From Candidatus Cloacimonadota bacterium (lineage in GTDB: Bacteria; Cloacimonadota; Cloacimonadia; Cloacimonadales; JAJBBL01), in the NCBI GenBank assembly GCA_019429305.1, contig JAHYIR010000018.1:1-40509 (forward strand): a stretch of DNA of 40,509 nucleotides. The letters run 5' to 3'. This document shows, in pieces, positions 9,693 through 19,656 of the stretch (the stretch's first letter is position 1; each line of letters opens with the position of its first letter). The notes under the pieces are model-generated. The model saw nothing but the letters and a program-made list of their open reading frames with translations. It was not told the origin of the DNA and made no database searches. The position numbers and the translations under genes are program-made.

Positions 9693-9880
9693 CTATCTCT
9701 CCAATAATATCATTCAACTTTATTATATACCTTCGCTTTTAAAAAAAAACTCCCGGCAATGTCAATAAAAACTGAAATATCAGCTCTATAATGTTAAGCA
9801 GTGCTATATCTTATGAATTATGAGCCATTTCAAAAGATTCATGCTGCATATAAGAAAAATTTGCCATTTCATCAAAGAGT

Positions 9881-9909
9881 GTTACATTAAGTGATGTAGG
9901 AACTATAAT
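9881..9909 (+). promoter_or_regulatory. Candidate sigma-70-like promoter for the radical SAM gene
   Basis: GTTACA at 9881-9886 (four of six matches to TTGACA) is separated by 17 bp from a perfect TATAAT at 9904-9909, about 45 bp before the start codon at 9955. A 5-bp inverted repeat TACAT...ATGTA (9883-9898) overlaps the -35 box and spacer and could be an operator. The call is by eye only. Confidence 0.5.
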
Positions 9910-9954
9910 AGTATTAATCTGTTTAGGAATAATACTTAGCATGAGGAATAAGCA

Positions 9955-10839
9955 ATGAAACTATCACTGGAAAAGTGTAATCTATGTCCGAGAATGTGTA
10001 ATGTCAACCGGTATGAAACAGTTGGGTACTGTAAAGCTGGTGATAAAATAAAATTGAATCTTTATCAACTGCACTTTGGAGAAGAACCAAACTTAAGTGG
10101 TCAGAATGGTAGTGGCACGATCTTCTTCGCTCACTGCAACCTCAAATGCTTATACTGTCAAAACTTCACGATCAGTCATTTCGGTTGGGGAAGAGAGGTA
10201 GAACAATCTGAACTCGTAGAGATCATGTTCAACTTACAAGACAGCGGAGCACATAATATAAACTTGGTTACACCGACTCATTATAGTTTGCAGTTAATTG
10301 GGGCTTTAAAACAGGCGAAGTCACAGGGCTTATCTATCCCGGTCATCTGGAACACTAATGCCTATGAGAACGTTGATACATTAAAAGAGCTTGCTGGCTT
10401 AGTTGATATTTATCTTCCCGACTTTCGCTATTATGATAATGAAGCTGCCAGAATTTATTCTGATTCAGAGAATTATTTCGAGATAGCATCAGCCGCCATC
10501 TTGGAAATGCACAAGCAAGTAGGTCAAATAAAAGAGAAAAAGGGTCTTGCCTATAAAGGTTTGATGATCAGACTGCTAATTATGCCAGATAATAAAAACC
10601 GTGTAGATAAGCTATTGGAATGGATATACCAAAACCTTGGTCAAGAAACCTATATCAGTTTAATGGGTCAGTATTATCCAACCTATAGAGCGGTAGCCTA
10701 TCCGGAAATAAACCGTTCGGTCTCATTGGACGAATATGATTTTGCTTTAGAGGTACTGAATAAGTTTGGATTCGAAAATGGTTTTATCCAGGAACGAGGA
10801 AGTACAGACGATTGGACTCCAAAATTCATAAAAACATAG
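9955..10839 (+). CDS. Radical SAM protein, PflX/PflA-like
   Basis: A 294-residue radical S-adenosylmethionine enzyme. The 4Fe-4S motif CNLKCLYCQN has C61, C65 and C68 in the CxxxCxxC spacing. An N-terminal Cys cluster (C8, C11, C15: CNLCPRMCNVNR) plus GYCKAG near 24-29 is typical of the PflX branch of pyruvate-formate-lyase-activase-like proteins rather than PflA itself. Motifs LVTPTHY, WNTNAYE and YLPDFRYYD fit this branch. The C-terminus is GFIQERGSTDDWTPKF. No glycyl-radical enzyme is nearby, so the target is unknown. GAGGAATAAGCA upstream supports the start. It is followed after 18 bp by trxB and likely cotranscribed. Confidence 0.85.
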   Translation: MKLSLEKCNLCPRMCNVNRYETVGYCKAGDKIKLNLYQLHFGEEPNLSGQNGSGTIFFAHCNLKCLYCQNFTISHFGWGREVEQSELVEIMFNLQDSGAHNINLVTPTHYSLQLIGALKQAKSQGLSIPVIWNTNAYENVDTLKELAGLVDIYLPDFRYYDNEAARIYSDSENYFEIASAAILEMHKQVGQIKEKKGLAYKGLMIRLLIMPDNKNRVDKLLEWIYQNLGQETYISLMGQYYPTYRAVAYPEINRSVSLDEYDFALEVLNKFGFENGFIQERGSTDDWTPKFIKT

Positions 10840-10857
10840 AGGACAAAAAAATAGAAA

Positions 10858-11820
10858 ATGAAAGAACCTTTAAAGTATGATGTTGCTATTATTGGTGGTG
10901 GTCCGGCAGGTTTAGGTGCAGCTATCTATTCTGCGCGTGGAGGTTTGAAAACCTTAGTTATTGAAAAGGGGTTAATCGGAGGTCAGATACTGCTAACAGC
11001 TGATGTAGATAATTATCCCGGCTTTGAAGAAACTATCTCAGGTTATGAACTCATAGAAAAGATGCAAAAACAGGCACTTAAATTCAATGCAGAATTTAGG
11101 GAAGAAGAGGTCAGTGCAATTAGTTTAGAGGGATTATGTAAAATTGTTGAGACTGATAAGAATACTTATCGTGCAAAAGCAATCATATATTGCGCCGGAG
11201 CACATCCCCGCAAATTAGCCGTTCCTGGTGAAGAGAGATTTACCGGACGTGGTGTTTCTTATTGCGCCACCTGTGACGGGGCACTCTTCCGTGATAAAAC
11301 TGTTGCAGTTATTGGTGGAGGAGATTCAGCAGTAGAGGAAGCAGAATTTCTTACCCGTTTTGCTGATAAGGTATATCTAATCCATCGGCGTGATCAATTA
11401 AGGGCAGTTCATGCCGTACAGGAACGTGCCTTTAAGAACAAGAAGATCGAGTTTATCTGGGACACGGTAGTACACGAGATTGTTGGTGAAGTTAAAGTCG
11501 AAAAACTGATTCTGTTCAACAAGAAAAAGAACATGATTTTTGATTTGAAGATAGATGGTGTTTTTGTTTATGTCGGCATTATTCCTAATAACAGTTTGAT
11601 CGAATCTCGTATTGAACTGGATTCGCAAGGTTTTGTGCTTACTGATGATAACAGACAGACCAATATTCCCGGAATCTTTGCAGCCGGTGATATCATCCAT
11701 AAAGTCCTCCGTCAGGTAGTTACAGCAGTCAGTGATGGTGCTACAGCTGCCTTTTCTGCAGAGAAGTGGATACAGGAAAATTTGGATAACTTTAACCCTC
11801 CAGCAAAGAAACTTAAATAA
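10858..11820 (+). CDS. trxB: Thioredoxin reductase
   Basis: A 320-residue NADPH-dependent flavoenzyme that reduces thioredoxin in the cytoplasm. The FAD motif [10 protein letters not shown] is at residues 13-22, the redox-active CATC at 136-139 and the NADPH-binding [13 protein letters not shown] near 153-165. It ends with the FAD-closing segment GIFAAGDI...[12 protein letters not shown]. Length and domain order match low-molecular-weight TrxB. No thioredoxin gene is in the window. It sits between the radical SAM and MltB-like genes with 18-bp and 36-bp gaps, consistent with one transcript. Confidence 0.93.
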   Translation: MKEPLKYDVAIIGGGPAGLGAAIYSARGGLKTLVIEKGLIGGQILLTADVDNYPGFEETISGYELIEKMQKQALKFNAEFREEEVSAISLEGLCKIVETDKNTYRAKAIIYCAGAHPRKLAVPGEERFTGRGVSYCATCDGALFRDKTVAVIGGGDSAVEEAEFLTRFADKVYLIHRRDQLRAVHAVQERAFKNKKIEFIWDTVVHEIVGEVKVEKLILFNKKKNMIFDLKIDGVFVYVGIIPNNSLIESRIELDSQGFVLTDDNRQTNIPGIFAAGDIIHKVLRQVVTAVSDGATAAFSAEKWIQENLDNFNPPAKKLK

Positions 11821-11856
11821 AACATCCCGTTATAGTAAGAAAAAGAGAAATGATCT

Positions 11857-12711
11857 ATGCTTACGCTCAAAAAGTATCATATCTATTGTATCATAGCCTT
11901 AATGTTATTCATAGTTGGATTAATGGGACCGGAGAACAGTGAAGAATTCTTTGTCGAATATGCACCAAAACTAACTGAACTTGCATCAAGATTAGAAGAA
12001 CGGGGTATTCCTAAAGAATGGTTTTGGGAACAGATTGAGCGTGAGAACTTTCAATTTCATGCCAATATGGAGAATTATTTTCTCAATATGGCAGAGCATC
12101 GATTTGACCGTGGAGAGATCACTGTAACTGATTATAAACAACATTTCGGTGTTGAAAGAAAAATCAGGTTAGGACGAATCTTTATTGAAGAGAACAAGGA
12201 ATTACTCTCTCAGATAAAAACCCGTAACGGTATCGATTATGAGATAATGGTTGCAATTCTGGGCATGGAAACCAACTTTGCAGAACAGCGGCAACGAGGA
12301 AATTTTTATGTTTTTGACGCCTTAGTTTCTCAATATCTCCTTATTCCGAGAAGAGAGAATTATGCAGTTAATCAGTTTGTGGCTCTCTATATATTTATGG
12401 ACAAAATTAATCGAGATACAGATTACTTTATCGGTTCCTTTGCTGGTGCCAGTGGTTGGGGACAGTTTATACCGGCATCATTAAACAGCTTTTTTATCTC
12501 TTTCGATGGTGTTGATGAACATATAGATATATTTTCAATTGAGGATAATCTGGCTAGCATCGAAAATTATTTACATCAACACGGTTTGCGTGAATCTACA
12601 ATGCAATCTGAACAGCACCGCCGGAACGCAGTCTTCGCTTATAATAGAAACGAAGCTTATGTTCAGGCGGTTTTATACATCTACGAAGAATTGAAAAGAA
12701 CCTGCTTCTAA
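11857..12711 (+). CDS. MltB-like lytic murein transglycosylase
   Basis: A 284-residue exported protein with an N-terminal hydrophobic segment (residues about 9-24) and an SLT_2/GH103-type catalytic domain. The segment ILGMETNFAE places the predicted catalytic Glu at residue 138. Later motifs FIGSFAGASGWGQFIPAS and VFAYNRNEAYVQAVL match the conserved substrate-groove regions of MltB. The enzyme would cleave the MurNAc-GlcNAc bond in peptidoglycan to give anhydro ends. There is no lipobox Cys, so unlike E. coli MltB it may be anchored by the uncleaved N-terminal helix or be soluble in the periplasm. Its stop lies two bases from the end of the convergent degP-like gene. Confidence 0.85.
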   Translation: MLTLKKYHIYCIIALMLFIVGLMGPENSEEFFVEYAPKLTELASRLEERGIPKEWFWEQIERENFQFHANMENYFLNMAEHRFDRGEITVTDYKQHFGVERKIRLGRIFIEENKELLSQIKTRNGIDYEIMVAILGMETNFAEQRQRGNFYVFDALVSQYLLIPRRENYAVNQFVALYIFMDKINRDTDYFIGSFAGASGWGQFIPASLNSFFISFDGVDEHIDIFSIEDNLASIENYLHQHGLRESTMQSEQHRRNAVFAYNRNEAYVQAVLYIYEELKRTCF

Positions 12712-12713
12712 GT

Positions 12714-14174
12714 TTAGTCTGCTAGATTAATCGTTATGTATCTATTGACTCCATCACGATTGAGGACATAGAGGAGGATTATATTTCGTCCTTCTTGTTC
12801 ATATTGATCTTTGGCTTCTCCAATAGCTCTTTCGTAATCAGTGATCGAATTTATTCTATTATGGTTTACTTCTTTAATAACATCTCCAACTCTTAGTTCG
12901 GAACGAGAAGCTGGTGAATTACTTTCTACTGCTGAGACAACTACCCCATAATCAGAGGTGATCTCTAATCTTGTAGCAAACTCACTTTGCAAATCCCTTA
13001 CTTCTAACCCCAACCAAGGTGAACTGTCCGGTTCAGAAACCTGCCTAGCAACTGTATCATCCGGCATCTCCGCTAATTCTACATATATCGTTCTTTGTTG
13101 TTTGTTACGTATGATAGTTACTGGCATTCTTTTACCTATTTCTGCATTAGCAACTAAAATTCTGAATCTTGGAACATTGTTAACCTCTTGATCATTGAGT
13201 TTGATGATCACATCACCATTTCTTAAGCCGGCTTTATCGGCTGGGGTATTACCTTCTACTTGAGCGACCAGTACACCGCCAATCTGTTCCAGACCTAATG
13301 TTTCCTGCAAATCGGGAGTAATCTCTTGTGGCAATATTCCCAAATAAGCTCTCACTACTCGGCCATGTTGTAGAAAGTCAGAAACAACTTTTTTAGCTAG
13401 ATTTATCGGTATGGCGAAACCTATACCTATGTTACCACCACTTGTGCTTGTAATAGCGGCATTTATACCAATTGCTTCTCCTCTAATGTTTAACAATGGT
13501 CCTCCACTATTGCCGGGATTTATCGCTGCATCTGTCTGAATGTAATCTTGGTACAGGGGAGATGATTCCCCAAAATTGAGTGAAGCACGGCTTGTTGCTG
13601 AAATCACTCCTACTGTAACTGTTCTTTCTAATCCTAACTGACCGAAAGGATTACCGATAGCAATAGCCCAGTCTCCAATATCAAGATTATCTGAATCACC
13701 CAGAGGAATAGCAACTACCCTCTCATTTCTGGGAACAGAAATTTTAATAATGGCTACATCAGTCATCGGATCTAAACCAACAACCTCTGCCCGGTGTTTG
13801 GCTTTATCTGCTAAAGTAACAGTTATCGTTTGATTATCTCCTTTGTCGACGACATGATTATTTGTTAAAATATATACTTCTTGCCCTTCTTGTCTGAATA
13901 TAAATCCACTTCCTATCGATACGGATCTTCTAGTCTCCGGCATCGGTCCAAAAAAGAAGCGAAACAGATCATCATCAAAAGGAAACCTACCTCTTGGTAT
14001 GCGCGCTTCTACTTCGGCTTCAACCTGTATATGAACTACGCTCTCCCGTACATTTCTCACTACTTCCACAAAAGGGCTTTTACCATCACTGGTCAATGGA
14101 TACTGTGCTCCAAGCTGTAAACTCAGCATCATTATTGCTATTACTCCGACAATCATAATACTTTTCTTAGACAT
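12714..14174 (-). CDS. DegP/HtrA-family periplasmic serine protease with two PDZ domains
   Basis: A 486-residue exported protease-chaperone. The signal peptide covers about residues 1-23. The catalytic triad is visible as H107 (NNHVV), D139 (DPMTDVAII) and S223 (NPGNSGGPL). Two PDZ domains follow, near residues 275-365 and 385-480, each with the GLxxGDVIxxxN-type ligand groove strand (AGLRNGDVIIKLND; SELRVGDVIKEVNH). This is the Do-like layout that degrades or refolds damaged envelope proteins. GGAGG seven bases upstream supports the start. It is transcribed divergently from the pyrophosphatase gene across a 284-bp AT-rich gap. Confidence 0.93.
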   Translation of the reverse strand: MSKKSIMIVGVIAIMMLSLQLGAQYPLTSDGKSPFVEVVRNVRESVVHIQVEAEVEARIPRGRFPFDDDLFRFFFGPMPETRRSVSIGSGFIFRQEGQEVYILTNNHVVDKGDNQTITVTLADKAKHRAEVVGLDPMTDVAIIKISVPRNERVVAIPLGDSDNLDIGDWAIAIGNPFGQLGLERTVTVGVISATSRASLNFGESSPLYQDYIQTDAAINPGNSGGPLLNIRGEAIGINAAITSTSGGNIGIGFAIPINLAKKVVSDFLQHGRVVRAYLGILPQEITPDLQETLGLEQIGGVLVAQVEGNTPADKAGLRNGDVIIKLNDQEVNNVPRFRILVANAEIGKRMPVTIIRNKQQRTIYVELAEMPDDTVARQVSEPDSSPWLGLEVRDLQSEFATRLEITSDYGVVVSAVESNSPASRSELRVGDVIKEVNHNRINSITDYERAIGEAKDQYEQEGRNIILLYVLNRDGVNRYITINLAD

Positions 14175-14398
14175 CTGAAATCCTCCATCATAATTAGCAT
14201 TCTCATTTTTATAATATAAATCTTTCCTTACGTTTATACTAATTTCTTATTGTTTACATAATTAACTACAGATTGCTCTTCTTTGTTACAAGACTCTGCA
14301 TGTTCGTTTATGCTTGTTTGAAATAAAAAACATAGCAACTTACTGACCAAACAATCAAACTCTGGAAACAAACTCTTAAAGTCATGTCTTCTAAAATA

Positions 14399-14427
14399 TT
14401 GACAAGATAGGTAAATTCAAAATAAAT
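14399..14427 (+). promoter_or_regulatory. Candidate promoter for the membrane pyrophosphatase gene
   Basis: TTGACA at 14399-14404 is a perfect -35 box. The best -10 match after 16 bp is AATAAA (four of six), about 32 bp before the start codon, which has a strong GGGAGG ribosome binding site. The weak -10 makes this tentative. Confidence 0.35.
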
Positions 14428-14458
14428 GAGATCCATTTAAATTTAGGGAGGATTCCTG

Positions 14459-16726
14459 ATGAGTCTCTGGTTTTCTATTGCTCCTTTTGGTGCTATAAGT
14501 GCGCTTTTCTTTGCTTATGTTTTTTATAAGAATATGAAAAGCAAACCTGAAGGTAATGAGACAATGGTTGAGATTGCAGAGTATATCAGAGACGGTGCTA
14601 AGGCATATCTTAAACAGCAGTATAAAATAGTAGCTCTCTTCTTTCTCTTTGCCTTTGCTGTTTTCCTCTTTCTGGCATTATACTTCAAAATTCAGCACAT
14701 TTGGGCACCCTTTGCCTTTATCTCAGGTGGCTTCTTCAGTGGATTAGCCGGTTTTATTGGCATGAAAACAGCTACTTATGCATCAGGAAGAACAGCCGAA
14801 GCTTGCCGTGAGAGCTTGAATTCGGGTCTCAAAATAGCATTTCGATCAGGAGCAGTGATGGGGCTCAGTGTAGTTGGATTGAGTTTAATAAACATCTCTA
14901 TCTGGTTTGTTATTCTAAAACTTTCGATGAATCTTCCCGAAACCAATTATTTTCATGTCACGGGTAATACCGAATTAACTTCCATAATGTTAGCGTTTGC
15001 TATAGGTGCTTCTTTTCAGGCACTATTTGCCAGAGTTGGTGGTGGAATTTTTACGAAAGCAGCTGATGTAGGTGCCGACTTAGTCGGTAAGTTAGAGAGT
15101 GATATCCCGGAAGATGATCCCCGTAATCCTGCTGTCATAGCAGACAATGTAGGTGATAATGTTGGTGATGTTGCTGGCATGGGAGCAGATCTTTACGAAT
15201 CATATAGTGGTTCTATATTGGCTACTGCGGTATTAGGAGCTGCTGCTTTTATGGCTACACCTAATTTACAAATGAACGCTATAATATTACCGATGTGTCT
15301 TGCCGGCTTGGGAATTTTATGTTCAATAGTCGGTATTCATGTAGTAAGAACCCACGAATCATCAAGCCAAAAGGAACTCCTAAGGTCTCTGTCAAAAGGT
15401 GTTTGGTTGAGTTCTGCTTTCATTTTCATAGCATCTTATTTTTTAGTACGATTTCTTTTACCAGATAATACAAATCTTTGGCGATCAATTATTGTTGGAT
15501 TATTGACTGGAATCATTATTGGTAAATCAACAGAATTTTTTACTTCGCATGAGTATTATCCAACCAGAGGAGTAGCTAAACAGGGTAAAACAGGTACTGC
15601 TACATTGATTATTGATGGAGTATCTGTTGGTATGATGTCAACAAGCGTACCTGTAATAACACTTGGTATGGGAATAATCCTTAGTTTTGGATTTGGTAAT
15701 CGCTGGAATTGGCATGATCTAGCTAATGGTCTCTATGGTATCGGGATCGCAGCTGTTGGTATGCTCTCAACTTTAGGTATAACTTTAGCGACAGATGCCT
15801 ATGGTCCCATTGCCGATAATGCAGGTGGTAATGCCCAGATGAGTAATTTGGGAGAAGAGGTCCGGGAAAGGACTGATGCCTTGGATGCCTTAGGGAATAC
15901 AACTGCTGCCACCGGTAAAGGGTTTGCTATTGGTTCTGCTGCACTAACTGCTATGGCTCTTTTATCTGCCTATATAGAAGAGGTCAAAATGGCTTTAAGT
16001 AGGACAGGAGTAGAAGAGTTTATTATTGGTGGTACTAATATTATTCAAACCTCAACTGCCTCGATACAGCACTTTATTGAGTTTTATAACATCACTCTTG
16101 TTAACCCAAGAGTGTTAATTGGTCTCTTTGTCGGCTCGATGACAGCTTTTGTTTTCTGTGCTTTAACCTTGAAATCAGTTGGTAGAGCAGCTGGTAAAAT
16201 GGTCAAAGAGGTAAGACGGCAATTCAATGAGAAGAGTGGTATTCTTGATGGTAAAGAGAAACCTGATTATGCTATCTGTGTGGAGATTTCAACAAAGGCA
16301 GCTCAAAGAGAAATGATCCTTCCCTCTTGTTTGGCATTTGTGATACCATTAATTGTGGGCTTGACATTAGGTGTTGCAGGTGTTATGGGTTTATTAACAG
16401 GTGCCTTAACATCCGGATTCACCTTAGCAATCATGTTAAACAATTCCGGTGCTACCTGGGATAATGCCAAAAAATATATAGAAAGTAACAAATATGGCGG
16501 CAAAGGTTCAATTGCCCATAAATCTGCTATAACTGGCGATACTGTAGGCGATCCTTTCAAAGACACTTCAGGCCCTTCTCTTAATATTCTGATAAAACTA
16601 ATGAGTATGGTAAGTATAATTTTTGCTGGTATAGTAGTATCATATTCACCATTTGTTGAGTCCTTCTATGATAGACCACAACAACAAATCGAACAACATT
16701 ATTATCCAGAAGAGAGTATTGACTAA
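14459..16726 (+). CDS. hppA: Membrane-bound ion-translocating pyrophosphatase, K+-dependent type
   Basis: A 755-residue polytopic inner-membrane pump with about 16 predicted helices that couples PPi hydrolysis to H+ or Na+ export. The catalytic loop ADVGADLVGKLE is near residue 203, followed by DDPRNPAVIADNVGDNVGDVAGMGADL. The second substrate region DAYGPIADNAGGNAQM and the C-terminal GDTVGDPFKDTSGPSLNIL are intact. At the K+-specificity site the sequence is GNTTAATGKG (near 479-488), with Ala where K+-independent enzymes carry Lys, so it should need K+. All known Na+-pumping members are K+-dependent, but K+-dependent H+ pumps also exist, so the ion is undecided. The patatin gene follows after 48 bp in the same direction. 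Confidence 0.93.
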   Translation: MSLWFSIAPFGAISALFFAYVFYKNMKSKPEGNETMVEIAEYIRDGAKAYLKQQYKIVALFFLFAFAVFLFLALYFKIQHIWAPFAFISGGFFSGLAGFIGMKTATYASGRTAEACRESLNSGLKIAFRSGAVMGLSVVGLSLINISIWFVILKLSMNLPETNYFHVTGNTELTSIMLAFAIGASFQALFARVGGGIFTKAADVGADLVGKLESDIPEDDPRNPAVIADNVGDNVGDVAGMGADLYESYSGSILATAVLGAAAFMATPNLQMNAIILPMCLAGLGILCSIVGIHVVRTHESSSQKELLRSLSKGVWLSSAFIFIASYFLVRFLLPDNTNLWRSIIVGLLTGIIIGKSTEFFTSHEYYPTRGVAKQGKTGTATLIIDGVSVGMMSTSVPVITLGMGIILSFGFGNRWNWHDLANGLYGIGIAAVGMLSTLGITLATDAYGPIADNAGGNAQMSNLGEEVRERTDALDALGNTTAATGKGFAIGSAALTAMALLSAYIEEVKMALSRTGVEEFIIGGTNIIQTSTASIQHFIEFYNITLVNPRVLIGLFVGSMTAFVFCALTLKSVGRAAGKMVKEVRRQFNEKSGILDGKEKPDYAICVEISTKAAQREMILPSCLAFVIPLIVGLTLGVAGVMGLLTGALTSGFTLAIMLNNSGATWDNAKKYIESNKYGGKGSIAHKSAITGDTVGDPFKDTSGPSLNILIKLMSMVSIIFAGIVVSYSPFVESFYDRPQQQIEQHYYPEESID

Positions 16727-16774
16727 AAAAACTACTGTTCGGTCTATTGATTCTGTTATTTTTGATAAGTATTT

Positions 16775-18943
16775 GTGAGAAATGTAAGGATGTTAAAGAA
16801 AGTATTCTTATCCCTTGCTCTTGTTTCTATTATCATCAGCCTTAGTGGTATTGAACCTAAGGTTGGATTAGCTCTGAGTGGTGGTGGAGCCAGAGGATTA
16901 GCACATATAGGTGTGCTAAAAGTAATCGATGAAGCGGGTTTACAGATAGATTACATATCGGGAACAAGTATAGGAGCTGTTGTTGGTGGACTTTATGCAG
17001 TTGGGTATTCAGGAGAAGAGATTGAGGATTTATTCCTCAATCACTTTGATTGGGATCTAATGCAACTTGATACTGTCGCCCGTTCTGATTATTATATCGG
17101 AGAAAAACGCTGGAGTAATCAATACAATTTTAGTTTTCTGTTAAGTGATAATTTCATTCCATCTCTTCCACAAGGTTTTATTGATGGGAACAAATTGCTT
17201 GGTCAGCTCTTTGATTATTTCTATCCTTACAGCCATATTGAAGACTTTAATTTTCTTCCCATTCCATTTTCTTGTACTGCAACAGACCTTTTAACCGGTG
17301 AAACTATAATCCTGAATTCAGGAAATCTACTGGAAGCGATTCGTTCATCAATGTCGGTTCCATCTATTTTTGCACCCTTTTCTCTTGATAATAGATTATT
17401 AATAGACGGAGGAATAAAAATGAATTTACCGTCTTCAATTCTGTTGGATAAGGGGGCTGATTTTATTATAGGGGTAAAGGTTACTTCTGAATTGCGAGAT
17501 AGAGATCGTTTAACTAATCCGATCGCAGTCCTCGATCAAACAATTAACATTAGTTCTTCAGAAAAAACTTTGGAAGCCATTGATGAATGTGCTCTCATAA
17601 TTGAACCGATCTTAGATAATTTTTTGGCTACAGATTTCAAACATGCTCAAGCTATAATAGCTGCTGGAGAAGAAGCAGCCAAATCTATCATGAATGAACT
17701 AATTTCGCTATCTAACCAGCAAGAAAAACTTAATGATCAACAGATTAGTATTTTACCTGATGTTATTGTTTTTGATAATATTTATGTTGAAGGTAATCAA
17801 TTTATCAGCAGCACAAAAATCAGAGATTATAGTGGTTTGCTATCCAATACCCCTTTAACAAAGAATGATATATTAGCAGGAATAGAAGCAGTCTATAACT
17901 CTAACCTTTTTAGATATGTCTATCCGGTTATCAATCAAACAGAAGAAGGATATACCCTAACTCTACGGGTCACTGAGAAAGCCCGTAATCAATTAGGCAT
18001 AAATATCCGTTATAACGACAGAGATGATCTGATTCTGGGTGGAGTTATTGAGATGCGTAATTATATAGGCAAAAACTCCAACCTTATGGTAGGAGTGAGC
18101 ATTGGCGGTCAACGCGAGCTGCTATTCGATTACGTTAAGAATTTTGGCAGAGAATGGGGCGTGTATTTCCGTATTTTCCCCTATCTCAATGAACATACTC
18201 TCTATTTTTACAACGAGAATCAAGAAAAGATTTATAGTAGTAATTCCCTTGAATATGGCTCTGTTATTGGGATTGGTGCTTATGCGTTTAATCGTTTTAT
18301 AATCGAGTCATATCTTTTTCATTTTAATAAGAAACTCTATCGTGATATCTCTGAATATGAAATTGATGATGATTTCGTCTCTTCAGGTGTTGGTATCAAA
18401 TTTTATCATGAAACTCTTGATGATTTAGTATTTCCAATGACCGGACATCAAGCTCTAATAAAGTACTCATACGCTGATGAAAACGTTCTGAGTGATTTTT
18501 CATATAACAAGTTCTATGGCAGATTTCAGATTATTCTTCCACTAAATCAAAACTACTCTCTTCGATTACAGTTTGAGTATGGTTCTTACTTTGACGAGGA
18601 TACTATTAATTTTGATCCTTTTTACGTTGGTGGTTTTGACAGTTTCTTAGGTCTGTACCCTTATGAAAAAAGTGCTCCAAATATCAAGATCTTAACTGTA
18701 GGTAATAGGTATCGGCTCGGAAAGAATATATTTGCTGACTTACAATTCAATATTGGTAATACAGGAATATACGATCTATGGGAGATTGATTCAACGACTC
18801 TACTTGGTGGAGGATTAAAAATTGGTTATCTGAGTATAATAGGCCCTTTAAGGGGTGGCTTCGGTTTCAATCGGCAGGGTGGCTTTGTTTCTTATATATC
18901 AATTGGTTATGATTTCGATATCTTTGAGTTTTCCAGAAGGTAA
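16775..18943 (+). CDS. Patatin-like phospholipase fused to an Omp85/BamA-type barrel
   Basis: A 722-residue exported protein resembling PlpD-type (type Vd) secreted lipases. After a signal peptide (KKVFLSLALVSIIISLSG) comes a patatin domain: oxyanion motif GGGARG (36-41), nucleophile elbow GTSIG with S65, and the dyad motif DGG at 211-213. A POTRA-like segment follows near 335-405 (VFDNIYVEGNQFISSTKIRDYSG...LRVTEKA). The C-terminal 300 residues show alternating aromatic beta-strands and end in GFGFNRQGGFVSYISIGYDF, as in Omp85 surface-antigen barrels. It probably cleaves lipid acyl chains at or beyond the outer membrane. The first start is a GTG at 16775; an ATG at 16790 (M6) fits the signal peptide better, but neither has a clean ribosome binding site. 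Confidence 0.88.
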   Translation: MRNVRMLKKVFLSLALVSIIISLSGIEPKVGLALSGGGARGLAHIGVLKVIDEAGLQIDYISGTSIGAVVGGLYAVGYSGEEIEDLFLNHFDWDLMQLDTVARSDYYIGEKRWSNQYNFSFLLSDNFIPSLPQGFIDGNKLLGQLFDYFYPYSHIEDFNFLPIPFSCTATDLLTGETIILNSGNLLEAIRSSMSVPSIFAPFSLDNRLLIDGGIKMNLPSSILLDKGADFIIGVKVTSELRDRDRLTNPIAVLDQTINISSSEKTLEAIDECALIIEPILDNFLATDFKHAQAIIAAGEEAAKSIMNELISLSNQQEKLNDQQISILPDVIVFDNIYVEGNQFISSTKIRDYSGLLSNTPLTKNDILAGIEAVYNSNLFRYVYPVINQTEEGYTLTLRVTEKARNQLGINIRYNDRDDLILGGVIEMRNYIGKNSNLMVGVSIGGQRELLFDYVKNFGREWGVYFRIFPYLNEHTLYFYNENQEKIYSSNSLEYGSVIGIGAYAFNRFIIESYLFHFNKKLYRDISEYEIDDDFVSSGVGIKFYHETLDDLVFPMTGHQALIKYSYADENVLSDFSYNKFYGRFQIILPLNQNYSLRLQFEYGSYFDEDTINFDPFYVGGFDSFLGLYPYEKSAPNIKILTVGNRYRLGKNIFADLQFNIGNTGIYDLWEIDSTTLLGGGLKIGYLSIIGPLRGGFGFNRQGGFVSYISIGYDFDIFEFSRR

Positions 18944-18972
18944 TGTTGTATTAAGTTAAATACATTGTACTC

Positions 18973-19581
18973 TTATTCATCCCTACCAAATAAGAATTGT
19001 CCAAGAACTTCTAATTGGTTGAATAGACATTCTTTGCGGCAGTTGTTTTCAACCGTAATATCAGCCAGTTCTCTCTTGGTCTCATCAGAAAACTGAGAAC
19101 GAAATCTCTGCTCAATTTCTGCTGCGGATAATTTATCACGTTCAACTAACCTCTGCAATCTAACCTCGTGTGAAGCTGAGATATTGATAATCAAATCAAA
19201 CATGCCTTCAATTCCGGTTTCGAAAAGTAATGGTACCTCGAATACAATAACTTCAGTGCTTGAAGAATTGATCAAATCTTGAATTTGAGCTATAATTAAG
19301 GGATGTAATATACTATTCAGGATTTTTAACTTCTCAGGATCATCAAAGACAATGTCTCCCAATTTTTTTCGATCTATTTGACCATCCAATAGTATCTCTT
19401 TCCCAAAAACCTCAACTACTCTCTCTTTAACTTTCTCCTTAAGCAAAAGATCATGTCCGACAATATCTGAGGAAACAGTTATAAAGCCCTGTTTTTTGAA
19501 CCATTCTACAGCTAAGCTTTTCCCGCTTCCGACACTACCGGATATTCCAATAACAAATAGTTCTCTCTTATTGTCATTCAT
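18973..19581 (-). CDS. coaE: Dephospho-CoA kinase
   Basis: A 202-residue P-loop kinase for the last step of coenzyme A synthesis (phosphorylation of the ribose 3'-OH). The Walker A motif GSVGSGKS is at residues 15-22, SSDIVGHDLL gives the conserved acidic substrate-binding residue, and VFEVPLLFETG with the LID region VERDKLSAAEIEQRFRSQ is characteristic. The start has only a weak ribosome binding site. It lies 75 bp downstream of cdaA on the same strand and is the last gene of the folP-cdaA-coaE group, converging on the patatin gene. Confidence 0.93.
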   Translation of the reverse strand: MNDNKRELFVIGISGSVGSGKSLAVEWFKKQGFITVSSDIVGHDLLLKEKVKERVVEVFGKEILLDGQIDRKKLGDIVFDDPEKLKILNSILHPLIIAQIQDLINSSSTEVIVFEVPLLFETGIEGMFDLIINISASHEVRLQRLVERDKLSAAEIEQRFRSQFSDETKRELADITVENNCRKECLFNQLEVLGQFLFGRDE

Positions 19582-19656
19582 TTCTTGATTTTACCTTTTT
19601 TTTACCTTATTAATCACATACATAATTCTCTTAGTTTCTTTTTCATAAATGCCTTA

